DNA from: UBA11164 sp002420085
GTDB lineage: Bacteria > Pseudomonadota > Gammaproteobacteria > Xanthomonadales > Xanthomonadaceae
DNA length: 6,853 nucleotides
NCBI GenBank assembly: GCA_031976395.1
Contig: DALYLJ010000173.1
Span: 1 to 6,853 of the forward strand
Reading direction: 5' to 3'
The translations under genes were made by a program, and so were the position numbers. The notes under the pieces were generated by a model that saw only the letters and a list, made by a program, of their open reading frames with translations, searched no databases and was not told where the DNA came from. This document shows, one piece after another, positions 5,977-6,853 of the stretch. Each line of letters begins with the position of its first letter. Positions within the stretch are counted from its first letter, which is position 1.

Positions 5977-6853
5977 AATCCATCCCGGCGCGCCGGTCGC
6001 ACTGACCGGCGGCACCGGATTCGTCGGTCGCCGGCTCCAGCGCAGTCTGATCGACGCCGGCCTGATTCCACGGGTGCTGGTGCGTCCCGGCTCGGCCAAT
6101 GCCGGCCATGTTCTCGATGGCAGCGAATCTCTTCAGGTCGCTCTCGACGATCGCATCGCCCTCGCCGACGCCGTACAGGACTGCGCAGCGGTGATCTATT
6201 GCGCCGGCAGCGTGCGCGGCCGCCGACCGGCCGACTTCCACGCCGCCAATGTTGCCGGTATCGAGGCCCTGATCGAAGCCCTCACCGGCCGCGCCACGCC
6301 ACCGCCGGTGCTGCTGATTTCGTCGCTGGCCGCCTCGCGCCCGCAGCTATCCGACTATGCCGCCAGCAAACACCTGGGCGAACGCTGCCTGGCCGCTTAC
6401 CCCGGACCCTGGACCGCGCTGCGCCCGACCGCCATCTACGGACCTGGCGACCGTGAACTGCGGCCGCTGTTCGCGCTGATGCGGCGCGGCATCGTCCCGG
6501 CCACCGGACCGCGCGGCCAACGACTCAGCTTTCTGCATGTCGATGACCTGGCCGCTGCGGTACTGGCTTGGCTTCAGCATTGGCCGGCCTGTCGTGACGG
6601 GATTTTCCCCTTGCATGACGGCCGCCCGAACGGCTACGACTGGCGCGACATCGGCCATGCCGTCGCCGGCCGACCGGTCAGCCCGATCCCGGTGCCACAG
6701 GCGTTGCTCGCACTCGCCGCCCATGGCAATCGACTGCTATCCTCGTTGATCGGCTACGCACCGATGCTCACGCCGGGTAAATTGCGCGAAATCAATCAAC
6801 CCGATTGGTTGGCCGACAACAGCGAATTCACCGCCGCCACCGGCTGGACACCC
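5969..6853 (+). CDS. NAD(P)-dependent epimerase/reductase (extended SDR), 3' end beyond window; possible ceramide-reductase-like
   Basis: The frame is open from ATG 5969 for 295 codons to the right edge; relatives usually run to roughly 310-330, so little is missing. The Rossmann turn TGGTGFVG (13-20) has all three glycines (G14, G17, G20). CAGSV (78-82), the serine pair S118-S119 and the catalytic Y130-AAS-K134 are intact, followed by LRPTAIYGPGD (151-161) and FLHVDDLA (188-195). This is the extended-SDR layout of sugar epimerases, 3-beta-hydroxysteroid dehydrogenase-like enzymes and bacterial ceramide reductases. The C-terminal YDWRDIG (223-229) and APMLTPGKLRE (264-274) resemble, from memory, the NAD-dependent reductases encoded beside AMP ligases in bacterial sphingolipid loci. 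With the 8-bp FAAL overlap this suggests reduction of a lipid keto intermediate, which is inference. No strong ribosome site precedes the ATG, consistent with coupling to FAAL translation. A nucleotide-sugar epimerase is the alternative; the context argues against it. Confidence 0.87.
   Translation, partial: MAEIHPGAPVALTGGTGFVGRRLQRSLIDAGLIPRVLVRPGSANAGHVLDGSESLQVALDDRIALADAVQDCAAVIYCAGSVRGRRPADFHAANVAGIEALIEALTGRATPPPVLLISSLAASRPQLSDYAASKHLGERCLAAYPGPWTALRPTAIYGPGDRELRPLFALMRRGIVPATGPRGQRLSFLHVDDLAAAVLAWLQHWPACRDGIFPLHDGRPNGYDWRDIGHAVAGRPVSPIPVPQALLALAAHGNRLLSSLIGYAPMLTPGKLREINQPDWLADNSEFTAATGWTP

Noticed and set aside
4210..6853. Olefin/beta-lactone locus (OleC-OleD) as an explanation of the ligase-reductase pair
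   Set aside because: The ligase carries FAAL-specific motif variants rather than OleC-like ones, and no OleA thiolase or OleB hydrolase is present in the window. Not fully excluded, because the right flank is unseen.
1..6853. CRISPR array, tRNA or rRNA gene, insertion sequence or attachment site
   Set aside because: No regularly spaced repeats, cloverleaf, transposase frame or terminal inverted repeats were seen on either strand.

Overview
This window is a high-GC, densely packed bacterial segment in which every supported gene lies on the + strand. The gene types, the coding style and the long spurious antisense ORFs that come with GC-rich third codon positions suggest a high-GC gammaproteobacterium, perhaps in or near the Lysobacterales/Xanthomonadales. 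That placement is inference from general resemblance; no rRNA or other phylogenetic marker is present.

Layout: positions 1-50 hold the tail of an upstream transcription unit, ending in a strong intrinsic terminator. Next comes a two-gene unit: a short-chain dehydrogenase/reductase (SDR, 137-877) that lacks the usual catalytic tyrosine, coupled through an ATGA overlap to a class I-type DNA photolyase (874-2301) with its FAD, substrate and electron-transfer residues intact. A 158-bp gap leads to a wax ester synthase/diacylglycerol acyltransferase-family protein (WS/DGAT, 2460-3965) with an intact HHxxxDG motif. A second gap (3966-4209) holds a weak terminator-like element and an AT-richer promoter-like stretch. 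It precedes a fatty acyl-AMP ligase (FAAL, best start GTG 4210, end 5976). The FAAL overlaps by 8 bp an extended-SDR reductase (5969 onward), which runs off the right edge after 295 codons.

How the genes may work together: the photolyase repairs UV pyrimidine dimers, and its partner SDR is of unknown substrate and possibly non-catalytic. The right half is lipid chemistry. A FAAL normally activates a fatty acid as acyl-AMP and passes it to an acyl carrier protein. The overlapping NAD(P)-dependent reductase resembles, as far as memory allows, the reductases next to AMP ligases in bacterial ceramide (sphingolipid) loci such as that of Caulobacter. If so, an ACP and a serine palmitoyltransferase-like enzyme should lie just beyond the window or nearby. 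The WS/DGAT protein could belong to the same lipid programme or be an independent neutral-lipid gene. None of these families is new; the most interesting points are the Tyr-less SDR tied to a photolyase and the truncated FAAL-reductase locus.
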